DNA of 64,000 nt, from positions 2,170,001-2,234,000 of the forward strand of contig JAKULF010000004.1 in the NCBI GenBank assembly GCA_022661535.1. The letters run 5' to 3'. Position 1 is the first letter of the stretch, and each line of letters starts with the position of its first letter. The stretch comes from Eutypa lata (lineage: Eukaryota > Ascomycota > Sordariomycetes > Xylariales > Diatrypaceae). Positions 1 through 10,818 of this stretch are shown piece by piece. Below the pieces are notes generated by a model that was not told where the DNA came from, did not search any database, and was given only the letters and a program-made list of their open reading frames with translations. Position numbers and translations under genes: made by a program.

Positions 1-953
1 TACTGCATGTTCGTCATTGGCTTACTACGTAGCGTTGGCATAGAAGAGGTTGTGGAAGTCGTTCATGTGCCAACGTCTCCCCTTATCCACTCGAAAGCGC
101 TATAGTCTGTAGACATGTTCGTTTTTGCACCAATTGCGCAAGAGAAATAGGGACTGTAGTCTTGTATATCCAATGAGATATACCTTACACATTAGCCAAG
201 ATAGCAATCAGTGCAAGGAACTAGAATAGATCCCAGTTATCTCATGACTTTAGCTCTGAATCTCCTCTTGACATATGCTAAACCAACCGTATACCAGGCT
301 ATATTTTGCGAGCTGTCTGTTCCACACTGTACTCGTTGTGTAATGCCGCATATGCACTAGAGAGAACCAAGACGCGTCCTCATAATGTAACTCTCGATAA
401 GGTACTACGAATCTAACAAGTCACTAGCGGGGAAGTGTTCCGTATTAGTTGAAGCAACGATGCCTTTACCACAATGACGTTGTAGAGACGAATGGTTTAA
501 GCAATGCCGTGATAGCTATCAGGAGCAATTAACCAATTGCAATGGCCATCTAAGAGGATGTGGCTGACGGACGCCAATGTCTCTTCATCTTCTAATTACT
601 AATCTTAGCCAGTGGAGGGTGCATAGAGCCGACATGAGCACTTCGTCCGACATTGCGACAGATGGATATCCTACCTGCATATCACTCCGCGGTGATCCAG
701 TATGATATTATACTAGTTTAGAAATCAGGTTCTTGGTCAATATGCACAGCAGGGATGTACTTGTAGTCCCATGTAGGCTGACATATATGTACAGGTCCTC
801 TTGATATACCGTCACGACCTTGCTGGGCTTGCTATAATTACTAGTTGGCGTTGATCACCTAATAGCATCTCTACAAGTAAAATGTTTATATAGTCCTAGA
901 ATTATATTGGCCTACGATTGAGATAAATTCTATTCGCTCCTACACGCGACAGA
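1..953. other. Non-coding, stop-dense AT-rich DNA at window edge
   Basis: No reading frame of 60 or more codons exists on either strand, and I see no recognisable domain, tRNA or terminal repeat. The last 100-200 bases are presumably the promoter and leader of the prenyltransferase gene that starts at 954. Confidence 0.5.
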
Positions 954-1959
954 ATGAAAGACCACTCAAGATGGAACAACTTTCGGAACATTGTGGTGCT
1001 TCCAGTCTTGATGGGGCTGGGACACCTTGCGCCATGTCTAGGGGCTATCAAAACCGCCACGGGCTCATATCAATATCCTGTTGCTCTGCTAGGGATGATA
1101 GGGTCAGGAGCGGCTCTTGTCGATTGTAAGTTTGGCGTATTCTTTGACTAATATATAATCGCATACTGATAGAAAGTCCAAGCCTATGATACTTACAAAG
1201 ACATTCCACTCTCAAGTCGGCCTCGAAAATGGCTATGGAGGTGCTGGATATACTCCCTATGGACGGTTGTTCTGACCTGCACTTTCTACTCCGGCCTCCA
1301 GACCGGGACCCAGCTTTATAGATTTTCGTTGGTCGGCTTATGCTGGGGAACGCCTTGCATCCCATCCTTCTCCTGGTCCTCCGGATTCAACTTATTTAAG
1401 CCGAAGACTGTTGTATGTCTATCCAGTTTCTCTCGTGGCTCTAACTAACTCATACGAATCGCAGCTTCGCGAAGCCAAGTCCCTCGTCGTTGCGGTTTGC
1501 ATGGGGTACGTCACGGCGGATACGAGCATGTTTTATTTCTGTCACGCCAGAGATTCTCCTCCTCCCTGTAGTGAGCACACTCTTCGAACGAGAAGCCTCT
1601 GCCTCGCCATATTATACCAATTCTTCCGCGAGACTGCTTGCGACACTCGGGATATCTCCGAAGATGCAAAGGATGGCATGAAGACGCTACCAGTGAGGTT
1701 GGGCAAGACAAATACGCTGCTGCTTATGGCAAGCCTGGGTACGTTGCTTGAATCGCTAATTACAAATGGTATATCAATGACATGGGCCGGTATTCATGTT
1801 AGCACGCCTTTGCTTAGTGGGAGTGTATTTCGTGTAACTATGTTGCTGATATTTTACGCGATGATCCTGCAATATCCCAAGGGTAGCTTGGCATGGGGAT
1901 GGATGTCATTGTTAGGTCTAATACCTGTGCTGTGGGCACAAGCAGCTCTGCTAGAATAG
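954..1959 (+). CDS. UbiA-family membrane prenyltransferase, three exons
   Basis: Exons 954-1125, 1177-1412 and 1465-1959 join in frame to about 300 residues, the usual UbiA length. UbiA enzymes transfer a polyprenyl chain to an acceptor inside the membrane, using two Asp-rich Mg-diphosphate motifs. Both are visible: DFQAYDTYKD at residues 57-66, formed across the first splice junction, and DTRDISEDAKD at 196-206, followed by the typical GMKTLPVRLGK. Hydrophobic segments occur on both sides. Intron 1 has GTAAGT and a CTAAT branch but needs the AAG acceptor at 1174-1176; the nearer TAG would create a stop. Intron 2 is canonical (GTATGT, CTAAC, CAG). The substrate cannot be told from sequence. 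Relatives include terpenoid, meroterpenoid and quinone enzymes; no partner genes lie close by. The part between residues 145 and 190 is less family-like and could hide an unrecognised splice. Confidence 0.75.
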
Positions 1960-3254
1960 CTGTCAAGATTTTTTTTATAGACAATTAGATATCATTCGTG
2001 GGCGCCTATACTCTTTCTTGGATCCTTCGATTAAGGAATAACTACATATTCTTTAGACCTTCCTATTTCGTGCTATATGAGCGTTTATCGCGCTATCTCT
2101 TGCTTGCTCCCTATACCCAGACTACCTAACTAACTCACTAGAACCCTTCCCCTCTAACCCCGCGTGCCTGGAACCCACAACGTAGGTTTACCACGAGATT
2201 ATAAACCTGCTCTGTAATTAGCCTGTGAGAAATCCGGCTGGGATTTTATCTTTCTATAGACAAATAAATACTCAGTAACAAGAGCGGTTTGCGCAATAGG
2301 GGTGACCTATCTCCAGCAACAAACCCCTTAGAACCACGTTGTCGATCCCTGCGACCGATCACCAGGTTCTTTGAATTGTATATAGATCCTGTTCATAAAT
2401 AATACCCTAGTTAGTTAGAGAGGGGGTGGGGACGATGAAGATCTTATTAGTCGAATCCTTCGCGGGGTCGAGGGCTGCGTGTTGTATAATACGGACACTT
2501 ATCAAACTCTGTGATAGGTCGCAAGCTTCCGCATATATCACACCGAAGGTAATGTCTAACATTAGCTTCTCTTTACTCCTCCCCGCAAACCCCGTTCTTC
2601 AACTAGGACAGCGGGGCCGGTGCGGAGTAGTGTTCGCGGCTTTACTCCTCTTGGTCTTGGCATTTAATTATAGATACATCGAGGAGGGTACACGTGATCT
2701 CTGGTATTGCTTGGTATGTATACGCATTCAACTTGCTGTTGTCCTCATAGGTCATACCGATGTCTAGGGGACTTTGCTACGCCGTTTTCTAACCACTAAT
2801 TGACTTAGATTTGCACGCCGGCAATCCACGCCGGCACAATCAACGGGGAAACCCGTGCACATTATCATAGTAAGGTAGCATTGAACAAATCATAAAGGGG
2901 GGGAGGGGAGGGTTTCTTCCTTCGTTTCACCTATTATCTGAAGGCAATATCCTAGTAAAAGTCGAAGCGTAAGTGAAGAGTAGAGTTACACAGTCAAAAA
3001 GATCCGAGTTAGTTCTATGCTCCTATAAGAGGATTACTCAAACATAGTGTCCTTGGAGAAACCTTTTATTAATATATGACATTATTGCAAACAATATGGA
3101 TATCTATATTCACCAGTTCTTCGATAGAGCCCTAGACATACATGCCTACTACATGTAATAGTCTGGAGAACTAGGTCCTAAAATTGCATTTCCTATGCTT
3201 CGCCTCGGACATGTCGTGGCCTTCCCCTAGACCATTGCCCCCAGCCACACCATC
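1960..3254. other. Intergenic, no supported gene
   Basis: This lies between the ends of the prenyltransferase (plus) and the 897-residue gene (minus), so it should hold both 3' ends. A 113-codon frame at 2426-2767 has no recognisable domain and erratic composition; I do not call it. A G-rich run sits near 2896-2911. Confidence 0.5.
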
Positions 3255-5948
3255 CTAGATCGGATCCTCGTCTGTTTCTAAAATAAAGGCGTTGTCGTCC
3301 CCGTCGCTGGAGCATATGGTAGACGTACTCCGACTATGGCTACTGCTCCTGGATTCAGATCGCGTTATGTCCGATGCGCCACTTCCCGCAGGTCTCCTTC
3401 TACCTGTTGGCCATGTCCGGTGTTTTTGGTGATGCTGGGAATGCCGCTCTACTGATGCCGCCGTTGCTTCAACTGCGGTTTTTACCGCCGTCCCTGTTCG
3501 GCCTATACGCTCCTCGAGCTCCGTTCTCCGTTTTTCAACAATGCCTTCGTGGTAATCCCTATTCCTGGGAGTTCCGTCTTGGAAATTGGTCTGTGATTCC
3601 TCTGTTAGAGTGGAGCTTCGGGAGCAATCGGTAGCTGCGAGGCGGACGCTGGCCGATCGGCGCCGATGCGGATGAAACTGCACGCCTGATACGGAGTGCG
3701 CACGCCGGAATAAGATTCTAGGTTGGCCTGGAGCTGGTGGAGACGGGGAAGGTGTGGTAGTTAGGGTGTCAAAGGCTCTGAGCTGCCGTTCCTGCCGAGA
3801 CTGTCGTCGGCCTAACTCTGACCCCTGAGATTTCGCATTAGTAGACCGTAGTAGTCTATTTTGCTCTTCGAGGAGTTTGTTGAGGTTTTCCATTAGGGGT
3901 ACCATGGAGTGGATCCATGTCTCATTGTGCCGTTCAAGCCTTCGTATTCGCTTGTCCATGTCTTGTAGGTGAGATTCTCTGAGATTCTCTAGTTTAGATA
4001 CTACTTCCTGTCGTGAAAGCCAATCTGAATTAACCCCGCTCTGCGATTTAAAGGCTTCACGCAATTCTTTATAGTCCTTTCCTTTTAATCGTTCTTGCTG
4101 ATGTTCTTCGTCTTCGATGGGTGGCATGTGATTTGCTGGAGATGATGGTGAAGCTGGCAAAGGCGACGGGGAGTTAGAGTTAGATTCCTTATCGCTAGGG
4201 CAGCCTTGCATAGACTCTTGAATCGATACTTTCCCGGTCGTTGAACCGTCATTTGGTTCTCCATAATCTTCCTCCTGCACTTTGCTTGTATTTGATACCA
4301 GTGGCGACGAGTTTGCGTCATGAACATCTAAACCCTCAGATGAATGACTTTGAACTATAGGTTCCGTACAACCAATCTGTGAGACCAACTGAATATCCTG
4401 CGAACCTGAATCCGACATACTCTCTGGTCTTAGTCGAATCTTAATCCGTTCGACTTTGGCTTTCCTTCGCCTTCCCGCGAGCCCTTCCTGTGCTTCATCA
4501 GATTTCTCTGTTTTTATAGTACAGTCGACTTGATTTGCAGTTTGCTCCGTAGAGTCAGCATTTGTAGGAGAGGCAGAGTGCTTGTCATCCTCTCGAGGTG
4601 GCGGGATAACAGGTGAAATCTTTCGAGCAGCGCCGGCGGTTTGGATGTCAAAAACATCAGGAAGGGGTTCTGCCAATAGTAGCCTCTCGTTAAGAGACGT
4701 GCGAGTATATCCATATGCCTCTCCATTTTCAATTAGGAACTGTGGTGGTGGGACCATCTTGATCTTCGTGGGTGGTGATGAGCTAGGATTTTTCGATCCC
4801 TCAATATCAGACCTCTGGGGCGAACAAGTAAGCTCGGAGGGTAATGGCTGTTGTATCGATGGTTCGCTTGAGCTAGGCACGCAAATTCCAGAATATCTTA
4901 AATGAGGAATCTCGGCTTCACTAAGATTCGGTGCAGATGTCCATCCCTCTGACTGTCCTTCTGATTCCTCACTTATTTTCTCCAAAAGTCTTTGGGGCGC
5001 TACTCGCTTCTGCGGTTCTACCTCCTGATATAAGCCTGTCCCTTGAACTTGGAAACTTTCGAGATCTTCTGAGATTGGGTGCACCGGAATATTACTCGAA
5101 CCAAGCTCAGGCGGTGGCCGTTCCCTGGGTTCTGTCGTCGCTCGCGAAAAGGGCTCTGGGTATGGCTCCGAGGTTATGGATTCAGTCTCTTCAGCAACTG
5201 AGCTTAACCTCTTGCCAGAATAGTCGGAACTGAATCTTCTTTCAATTTCACGCTGGAATTCTGCCTCTAGTGATATCGGTTCTGGCGAACTGTGATCTTC
5301 GGCAACTGGGGGTAGCATCGCCGTGGAATAATCCGATGAACTAAACCGTCTGTCAAGTCCATGTCTGGATTCTGCGTCTAGTGACATTGAGACTTGCGTG
5401 TTCTTTGACCCAGGGATTAGGTCCAAGTAAGAATATTCAGAAGGTATTGATATGGCAATGTGTTTATGTCCTCCCATAGTCTTTGCTGGGATAGCGGAAT
5501 CGGGGAGGATAAGATTAGGCTGAGTGGTATGGTGCTTTCGTTCCTTGCGGAACGGCCTAAACCGTTTCCATTTTTCGTTTTCCAATGATGATTTGTTCAA
5601 ATAATCCGGTTCAGACATACAGCTTTCTGGGGGAGGTTGTCGGAAGAGCTCAACTAGGTATTGGATACTATCGCTGGCCTTCGTCTCGCTCAACGGGCTT
5701 TCGGATCTTGGGCCCGCCATCCTATCACCTGGCCCCATATCGTCAGATGGCGGGGGAAGGGTGAGCCTGTCTCTCAGCACTGGTGATCGTGTTCCACCTT
5801 TCAGATCTGATACTGGACAAATTACAGACACTACAGAAGATGCAACTGATCGCGGCCTACCCTCACTGCCATTATGGTCTATGTGGACGGTGACTTCCTT
5901 TTCCACCAAGATGCCTGAATTGGTCGAACACCAGCTATGTCTGTCCAT
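3255..5948 (-). CDS. Uncharacterised 897-residue disordered protein with C-terminal coiled coil
   Basis: This is a single uninterrupted exon read from an ATG at 5948. I do not recognise the family. Most of the protein is Ser/Pro/Glu-rich and probably disordered, with a basic patch near residues 126-140. Two related segments occur in tandem: one around residues 188-217 (DRRFSSSDYS followed by PPVAE) and one around 225-253 (ERRFSSDYSG followed by SSVAE). Residues about 655-702 form a strong heptad-like stretch (MDKRIRRLERHNETW, then LMENLNKLLEEQNRLL), a likely coiled coil. The C-terminus is Arg/Ser/His-rich and ends in an acidic tail. No TM segment or signal peptide is seen. A scaffold or cytoskeletal/nuclear adaptor is possible but unproven. 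The length of the open frame makes it very likely a real gene. Confidence 0.8.
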   Translation of the reverse strand: MDRHSWCSTNSGILVEKEVTVHIDHNGSEGRPRSVASSVVSVICPVSDLKGGTRSPVLRDRLTLPPPSDDMGPGDRMAGPRSESPLSETKASDSIQYLVELFRQPPPESCMSEPDYLNKSSLENEKWKRFRPFRKERKHHTTQPNLILPDSAIPAKTMGGHKHIAISIPSEYSYLDLIPGSKNTQVSMSLDAESRHGLDRRFSSSDYSTAMLPPVAEDHSSPEPISLEAEFQREIERRFSSDYSGKRLSSVAEETESITSEPYPEPFSRATTEPRERPPPELGSSNIPVHPISEDLESFQVQGTGLYQEVEPQKRVAPQRLLEKISEESEGQSEGWTSAPNLSEAEIPHLRYSGICVPSSSEPSIQQPLPSELTCSPQRSDIEGSKNPSSSPPTKIKMVPPPQFLIENGEAYGYTRTSLNERLLLAEPLPDVFDIQTAGAARKISPVIPPPREDDKHSASPTNADSTEQTANQVDCTIKTEKSDEAQEGLAGRRRKAKVERIKIRLRPESMSDSGSQDIQLVSQIGCTEPIVQSHSSEGLDVHDANSSPLVSNTSKVQEEDYGEPNDGSTTGKVSIQESMQGCPSDKESNSNSPSPLPASPSSPANHMPPIEDEEHQQERLKGKDYKELREAFKSQSGVNSDWLSRQEVVSKLENLRESHLQDMDKRIRRLERHNETWIHSMVPLMENLNKLLEEQNRLLRSTNAKSQGSELGRRQSRQERQLRAFDTLTTTPSPSPPAPGQPRILFRRAHSVSGVQFHPHRRRSASVRLAATDCSRSSTLTEESQTNFQDGTPRNRDYHEGIVEKRRTELEERIGRTGTAVKTAVEATAASVERHSQHHQKHRTWPTGRRRPAGSGASDITRSESRSSSHSRSTSTICSSDGDDNAFILETDEDPI

Positions 5949-7527
5949 GAAAATCGATTTTGACGGTGTGAAACAAGATGTATTACGTCAAACCTTACTA
6001 CAAACCTACCTAGGTCTAGGATGGGCATGTGGATTATATATTGGTTGATGGAGTCCGTAAGGTCCGACTCGATTCTCCGGTAAATATAGTCTTTACTTCA
6101 ACTTTCAGTAAAGGTCTAGGTCAATGAGTGATCCTCACATCGTTACTTCACGACCAGTAGGAACTGGAATTGGATGGCCGTATACAAACAGTGGCACTTA
6201 ATACACGAGAGCGAAGAACGCGCTCTATAACTTGTCTATGATCAAGTTCTCGAAGTTCCCCAATTAGTAAAATCTTTGCACCTAGTTAGGCCACTATCCA
6301 AAAAGAGGAGAGAAGATTATAACGAAGTTTATGCGTAGATAGAGGTGTAAAACGCAGCCACAATTCAATCCATTGCCGAAGAGATCTGGCATTTGGCCCT
6401 TTCGGGAAGGGGAGACGACGGCTTGATACCAGAGTCTTTAACCTAATTGATATCTTGTAGGTAGACATATCGAAGAGTAAACCTTAAAATGGCTGCCAGC
6501 TCCTTTGGTGGAATTAAAGAGAACGGGAACAAAGGGGTTGCATTGGGCGTTAGACGTTGCTAGAGCCCTTGGAGGAGTAATACAAATGCATGATATATTT
6601 TATATTCCGCTTGAATACAACACTACTAGAAAGCTATAAGTACGCGAAATATAGAAACATTCGGTGAGGATCTGTCACTTCCCGCGTTGGCCATGTTTCG
6701 TCGCGTTACTACGAAGTTCGAATAGAGTTTGCCAGTCTTGGCAGATTGGAAGTGGGAATCCAGCAGTCTGGGTGAGTAAACATAACTAGCACAAGGCTGG
6801 CAAGGGCCAGGGCGTCGAGAGATTGTCCCATTGGCGTCAGTGGCGCAGAGAATCAATAGCACGTTACTGGGTAATTACACTGGTGGTTCAGGTACAGGTT
6901 ACCGACAACTACAGCTAAAGTCCGGAGCTCCGACTTTACAGTTTCGCTCGGTCCGAGAAGACTGAGGTGCAGATGCAATGAGAGCAGGAACGCGATATTG
7001 ATTGCTTGCTTGCTTTGAACAGGTTTTAGGGGGGTAGGCATGAGAGGGGGAAATATATATTTTGCAGCCACTACGAGGGTTCTTCGATGGGAGGAAAAAA
7101 ACATGTTGTTATTATCGAGGCTGTCAGACCTCAATATCTAAGACTCAGACTATAACATCAACAATTCGTTGCGATCATTAAAGCTGGATTGTTGCTGTTA
7201 TGTAGATAGCTATTCAAGTGTGCATATGATACCCTGCGGGATATGTAATGGATCTTGGATGTAGTTGAAGATAGCAATAAAAGATGTAATATATGCTGCC
7301 GATCAATTGAATCTTTTGCTCGCTAGCGACTCGTAGATCGATAATCATGAATCATAGAATGTAGCGAGACATGTTTGACCAGCCCTCAACCATTCCAACA
7401 TTTCGACAATGGCATTCAGAAGTGAATTACTCACTTAAGGAAATGGTGAACGACAACGATATCGTCAACCTTGTAATAAGGGATTCAATTTCTAGTTGGT
7501 AGAAGAGTTTTTAATAAAAAAAAGAAT
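5949..7527. other. Divergent intergenic region (promoters)
   Basis: The region lies between the start of the 897-residue gene (minus) and the start of the SDR gene (plus), so it should hold both promoters. Only scattered short frames of 60-93 codons occur, with no domain similarity. It contains one copy of the ACCTAGGT palindrome (6008-6015). Confidence 0.5.
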
Positions 7528-8502
7528 ATGTCTAAGCCATGGATTTTCATATCGCCTTCCAGCCGCGGAATTGGGCACGCGCTAACACGGCACCTCCTTC
7601 AAACGACCAGCCTTCCCATCCTCGCGACAGCGCGCTCGGATCCCGGGGGCGTGAAAGCCTCCATCCTAACGGGTCTGCGGCTACCACAACCACCGCGGCC
7701 GCCGCTATCATCATCTACCTTACACGAGAAGGGCACAATAGAGGCCACCGCGTCGCGTCTGCACGTAGTCCAGCTCGACGTGACGGACGAGCATACGATC
7801 GCCGCGGCGGCGTCGAGGGCCGAGTCTCTGTTCCCCCGCGACGCGCACCACCTGCACCTCGGGGTCGCATTGCCGGGCATTTTGTGGCCGGAGCGCAGCC
7901 CCGCGCAGGTCGACTACGATGCCGCGCTCGAGACGCTGCGGGTTAATGTGCTGGGCCCGCTGATGCTGATGAAGCACTTTGGGCGGTTCTTGCCGCGGAA
8001 GAGCACGAATGTGGGTTTTGAGAGCGAGAATTCGGATTGCAATTACACCTACGACGCAGCATTGTTACCCATCGACACCACCTCGGGAGGCGAGAAGGGG
8101 GAGGAGGAACGGAGGGTACCGGCCGGGAGTAGGAATCGGAGTAGGAGAAAGCTCCCGCAGCACGCGACCTTCCTGACAGCCTCGGCGCGTGTGGGATCCG
8201 TGTCCGACAACCGGCTCGGCGGGTGGTACAGCTACCGGGCGTCGAAAGCCGGGGTCAACAGTTTAGTCAGGACGTTCGACCTGCACCTGCGGACCCAGAA
8301 CAAGGGACGGGCCATTGCCGTCGCGTACCACCCGGGGACTGTGCGGACGGGGCTGAGCCGCGACTTCTGGGGTGGCGTGGCGCCCGGGAAGCTGTTCAGC
8401 GCTGAGTTCGCGGCCGAACGCCTCGTCGAGGTTGTCCTCTCGCGGACGCCGGAGCATGGGGGCCGGTGTTGGGATTGGAAGGGGGAGGAGGTTTTGCCTT
8501 GA
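7528..8502 (+). CDS. Short-chain dehydrogenase/reductase (SDR), C-factor/sniffer-like
   Basis: A single exon encodes 324 residues from the ATG at 7528. SDRs are NAD(P)H-dependent oxidoreductases with a Rossmann fold. The N-terminus shows the cofactor loop as SPSSRGIGHALTRHLL, where SPSSRGIG stands for TGxxxGIG. VQLDVTDE marks the adenine-ring contact. The usual NNAG strand is altered to VALPGIL near residue 112. The catalytic Ser lies in LTASARVGS (about 217) and the Tyr/Lys pair in YRASK (about 236-240), followed by AVAYHPGTVRTGL, the PG motif typical of the C-factor subgroup. An insertion of about 45 residues before the catalytic Ser is unusual and hydrophilic. The GC-rich codon use contrasts with the flanks, as expected for an expressed gene. 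Substrate unknown. Confidence 0.88.
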   Translation: MSKPWIFISPSSRGIGHALTRHLLQTTSLPILATARSDPGGVKASILTGLRLPQPPRPPLSSSTLHEKGTIEATASRLHVVQLDVTDEHTIAAAASRAESLFPRDAHHLHLGVALPGILWPERSPAQVDYDAALETLRVNVLGPLMLMKHFGRFLPRKSTNVGFESENSDCNYTYDAALLPIDTTSGGEKGEEERRVPAGSRNRSRRKLPQHATFLTASARVGSVSDNRLGGWYSYRASKAGVNSLVRTFDLHLRTQNKGRAIAVAYHPGTVRTGLSRDFWGGVAPGKLFSAEFAAERLVEVVLSRTPEHGGRCWDWKGEEVLP

Positions 8503-8779
8503 TTGAGTGGGGGTATAGCGGCTGGGAGGTGGATGGATATGTGGATGGGTCTTGTACTCTACTGACGATATTATGCATGCAAATGTTGGGAGGGTTAATT
8601 AACACGTGCTTTAATCCTAGACGTCTCTAACCTAATTGCAGTGCAAAGCGGTCCAATGATTAAAGGCCAACACATAATTGAGACTCGATTTGTAGCGTAC
8701 CAACGCCAAGAACGTTTCATTTGCCGCTCTAAATACGAAGTCAACACTTCTAAACCGCCTATTCATTACCATTAATTAG

Positions 8780-10409
8780 CTAATCATCTTCCCACATGCG
8801 GCGGCTGATGATGATCGGCCTGGCTAGATCCCAGGGCCCGTTAATAGCGTTCTTGTACTTCTGCAACGAAATCAACCACCAACTGCAGCCGCCCATGGTG
8901 ATTATAGATAGTAACATAGCTACAAGGACGCCCAGCAAGCCGCTCTTCCACGGCCAGACGCCGTCCTTTTCCCCGCCTAATATCAGACCTACACCTAGCC
9001 CGGCACCAACAACTAGAAGGACGGATAACGCGACATGATACCGGAAGCTCCGGTGTCGCGCGTAACGCCTGAATACGGGGAAGAGCCCGAAAACCTCTAT
9101 GCTGAATAAGGTGAGGCTGAACACCTGTCCGGTAGATGGCAACCGCGACGCAAGCACCGTAGACGCCATGAGGGCAGCATTGGTTGAAAGGGAGGCGGGG
9201 AATTTAACCCCTACGCCCCCGGAGTAGTCGTAGAAGAATATGTTGATGGCGAGGAGCCAGAAGGACATGGCCCAGATACTGTCGGAAGAAGTAGATCGCG
9301 TGAGGGACTTGAGGATCGGCGAGAGGCCAAGCAACGTAAAGTAGATCAAGATGGCGGATTTCACGGTGCTTAGTCGCAACGTCTTGCGCCCGCTGTGGAG
9401 AGGGGAGGAAGGGCGGTGCTTCAACTCTTCGGCGGAATCGGCAGGGCTGCGCTGTGACGCCGAGGCGGTGGACTGTAACGAGACAACCGAGGTTGAATGC
9501 GATTGTCGCAAGGCCACTAGATTCCCGTGGGATTGCGATCGTTCGGAGGCAACGGCGAGGTTGAGGTTGGACACGGAGCTCGCGGCGGAGGGGGTGCCGA
9601 TGCCAGCCGCGGAACTCAGGCGATCTTTCCTAGGTTCCCTTTCCCTAGCGGCGCGGCTGCGGTTGCTGTTCTGCCGCCGCAGCACCTCGTCTTCCTCCTC
9701 CTGCCCAACCCACCAGTCCCATACCAGCCATCCTATAAACGTCGCGAAGCTGCTCCAGCCCACCACGGAAACCGGCGATACGCGCTCCTGGAAGATGCCG
9801 ACGAAGAAGGTGACGAATATCGTCACCGAGCACACCTGCTGGAGTATCACGGTGGAGTCTGCGACGAGGGGCCAGAATTCGTAGGGCTGGAGACGAGGGT
9901 TGCGTTGGAGGTTCTCCAGGAAGGTCGCCTGATCTGTGTAATTATCTGGATCTGCAGACGGTTCGTGTCTGTCAGCACTTGTTTATCGTCTTCTTCATTT
10001 GCAGCCAAATTATAGAATGCACATGTGTATGTGTGTGTATATATATGGGGTCGTACGCACAGGTTTGTTTCACCCAGAGCAGCTTCTTCCAGCTGCGCTT
10101 CCGTCGTCGGCTGCGGCTCCTGCTCTCAATTTTGGGCCGCGACCGCCGCCGCGTTTCGACGGTGCTCGTATCGTTGATTCCGTGTATCTCGAATTCGGAG
10201 GGGCGCCGAGGAGTCAACGTCGTTGTCTTGAAAGCATCTTCCGGGGAGAGATGAGAGCGCCCTGCCCTTGGGGAGGACGAGGGGATCTCGAGAGGCAAGG
10301 TGGAGGCACGGACTAGGGGGCGTATGACGGGCGGTTCATCATTGTCCACATTTGCTCCTGATTGCGCCGATGTTGTTGCTGTTGGACCAAGCCTAGAGTT
10401 GCTACTCAT
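8780..10409 (-). CDS. GPI2: GPI-GlcNAc transferase subunit GPI2 (PIG-C)
   Basis: GPI2/PIG-C is a multi-pass ER subunit of the complex that transfers GlcNAc to phosphatidylinositol, the first step of GPI-anchor synthesis; GPI anchors carry many fungal wall proteins. Exon 1 is 10061-10409 and exon 2 is 8780-9951. The 109-nt intron has donor GTGCGT and acceptor CTGCAG, and the join restores the conserved WKKLLWVKQTYPDNYTDQ. Then come FLENLQRNPRLQPYEFWPLV and the run ERVSPVSVVGWSSF. The remainder has about seven or eight hydrophobic segments and the family-like ending GPWDLARPII. The predicted 506 residues exceed the yeast protein (about 280) because of a disordered N-terminus of about 115 residues and a Ser/Arg-rich loop of about 100 residues after the first helices. 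The gene converges with the SDR gene, 277 bp apart. Confidence 0.93.
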
Positions 10410-10570
10410 GTTTTAGGCCAGACGGTTTTGTCGCTTCCCAAACATTGTTAGTTGAGATATAATCGAAATAATAGTGTTGGAAACGTCGAACCGGTTAAAC
10501 AGCACAGTGAGCATCCGATGCGTTGGTATCATTGAAGGTCCGACCCCTGCTGCCCCCTGACGAACAGCCT

Positions 10571-10594
10571 TATCGATAGTGCTATCGATAGTGG
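10571..10594. repeat. Tandem 12-bp repeat containing ATCGAT palindrome
   Basis: TATCGATAGTGC is followed directly by TATCGATAGTGG. It sits about 160 bp upstream of the GPI2 start codon, a position consistent with a promoter element. Function is inferred only from position. Confidence 0.6.
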
Positions 10595-10802
10595 GTCTTT
10601 ACTTACCATCTCAGCTATGCATCGTGCTACTTTCGTACCATAACCTCAACTTGCTGGACATTAACCGCTGATATAAATGGCAATTGACATAAGCAACGAC
10701 ATTCCTCGTGACTTCTAATTCCTACGACGCGCATCCTGAATAATCCCACTAATACGCTGGTAAATTTGTGTGTAAAACGGGCTGACAGGATACCAGATAG
10801 CT

Positions 10803-10818
10803 ACCTAGGTACCTAGGT
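10803..10818. repeat. Double ACCTAGGT palindrome
   Basis: Two ACCTAGGT palindromes lie back to back. The same 8-mer recurs in other intergenic parts of the window (6008, 14146, 14326, 18142, 61735, 62068, 63987). Confidence 0.7.

Noticed and set aside
2426..2767. 113-codon plus-strand frame
   Set aside because: No domain, uneven composition, flanked by AT-rich non-coding DNA; could be chance.
954..8502. A biosynthetic cluster formed by the UbiA enzyme and the SDR
   Set aside because: They are 5.5 kb apart with an unrelated gene between them, and no synthase or transporter is present.
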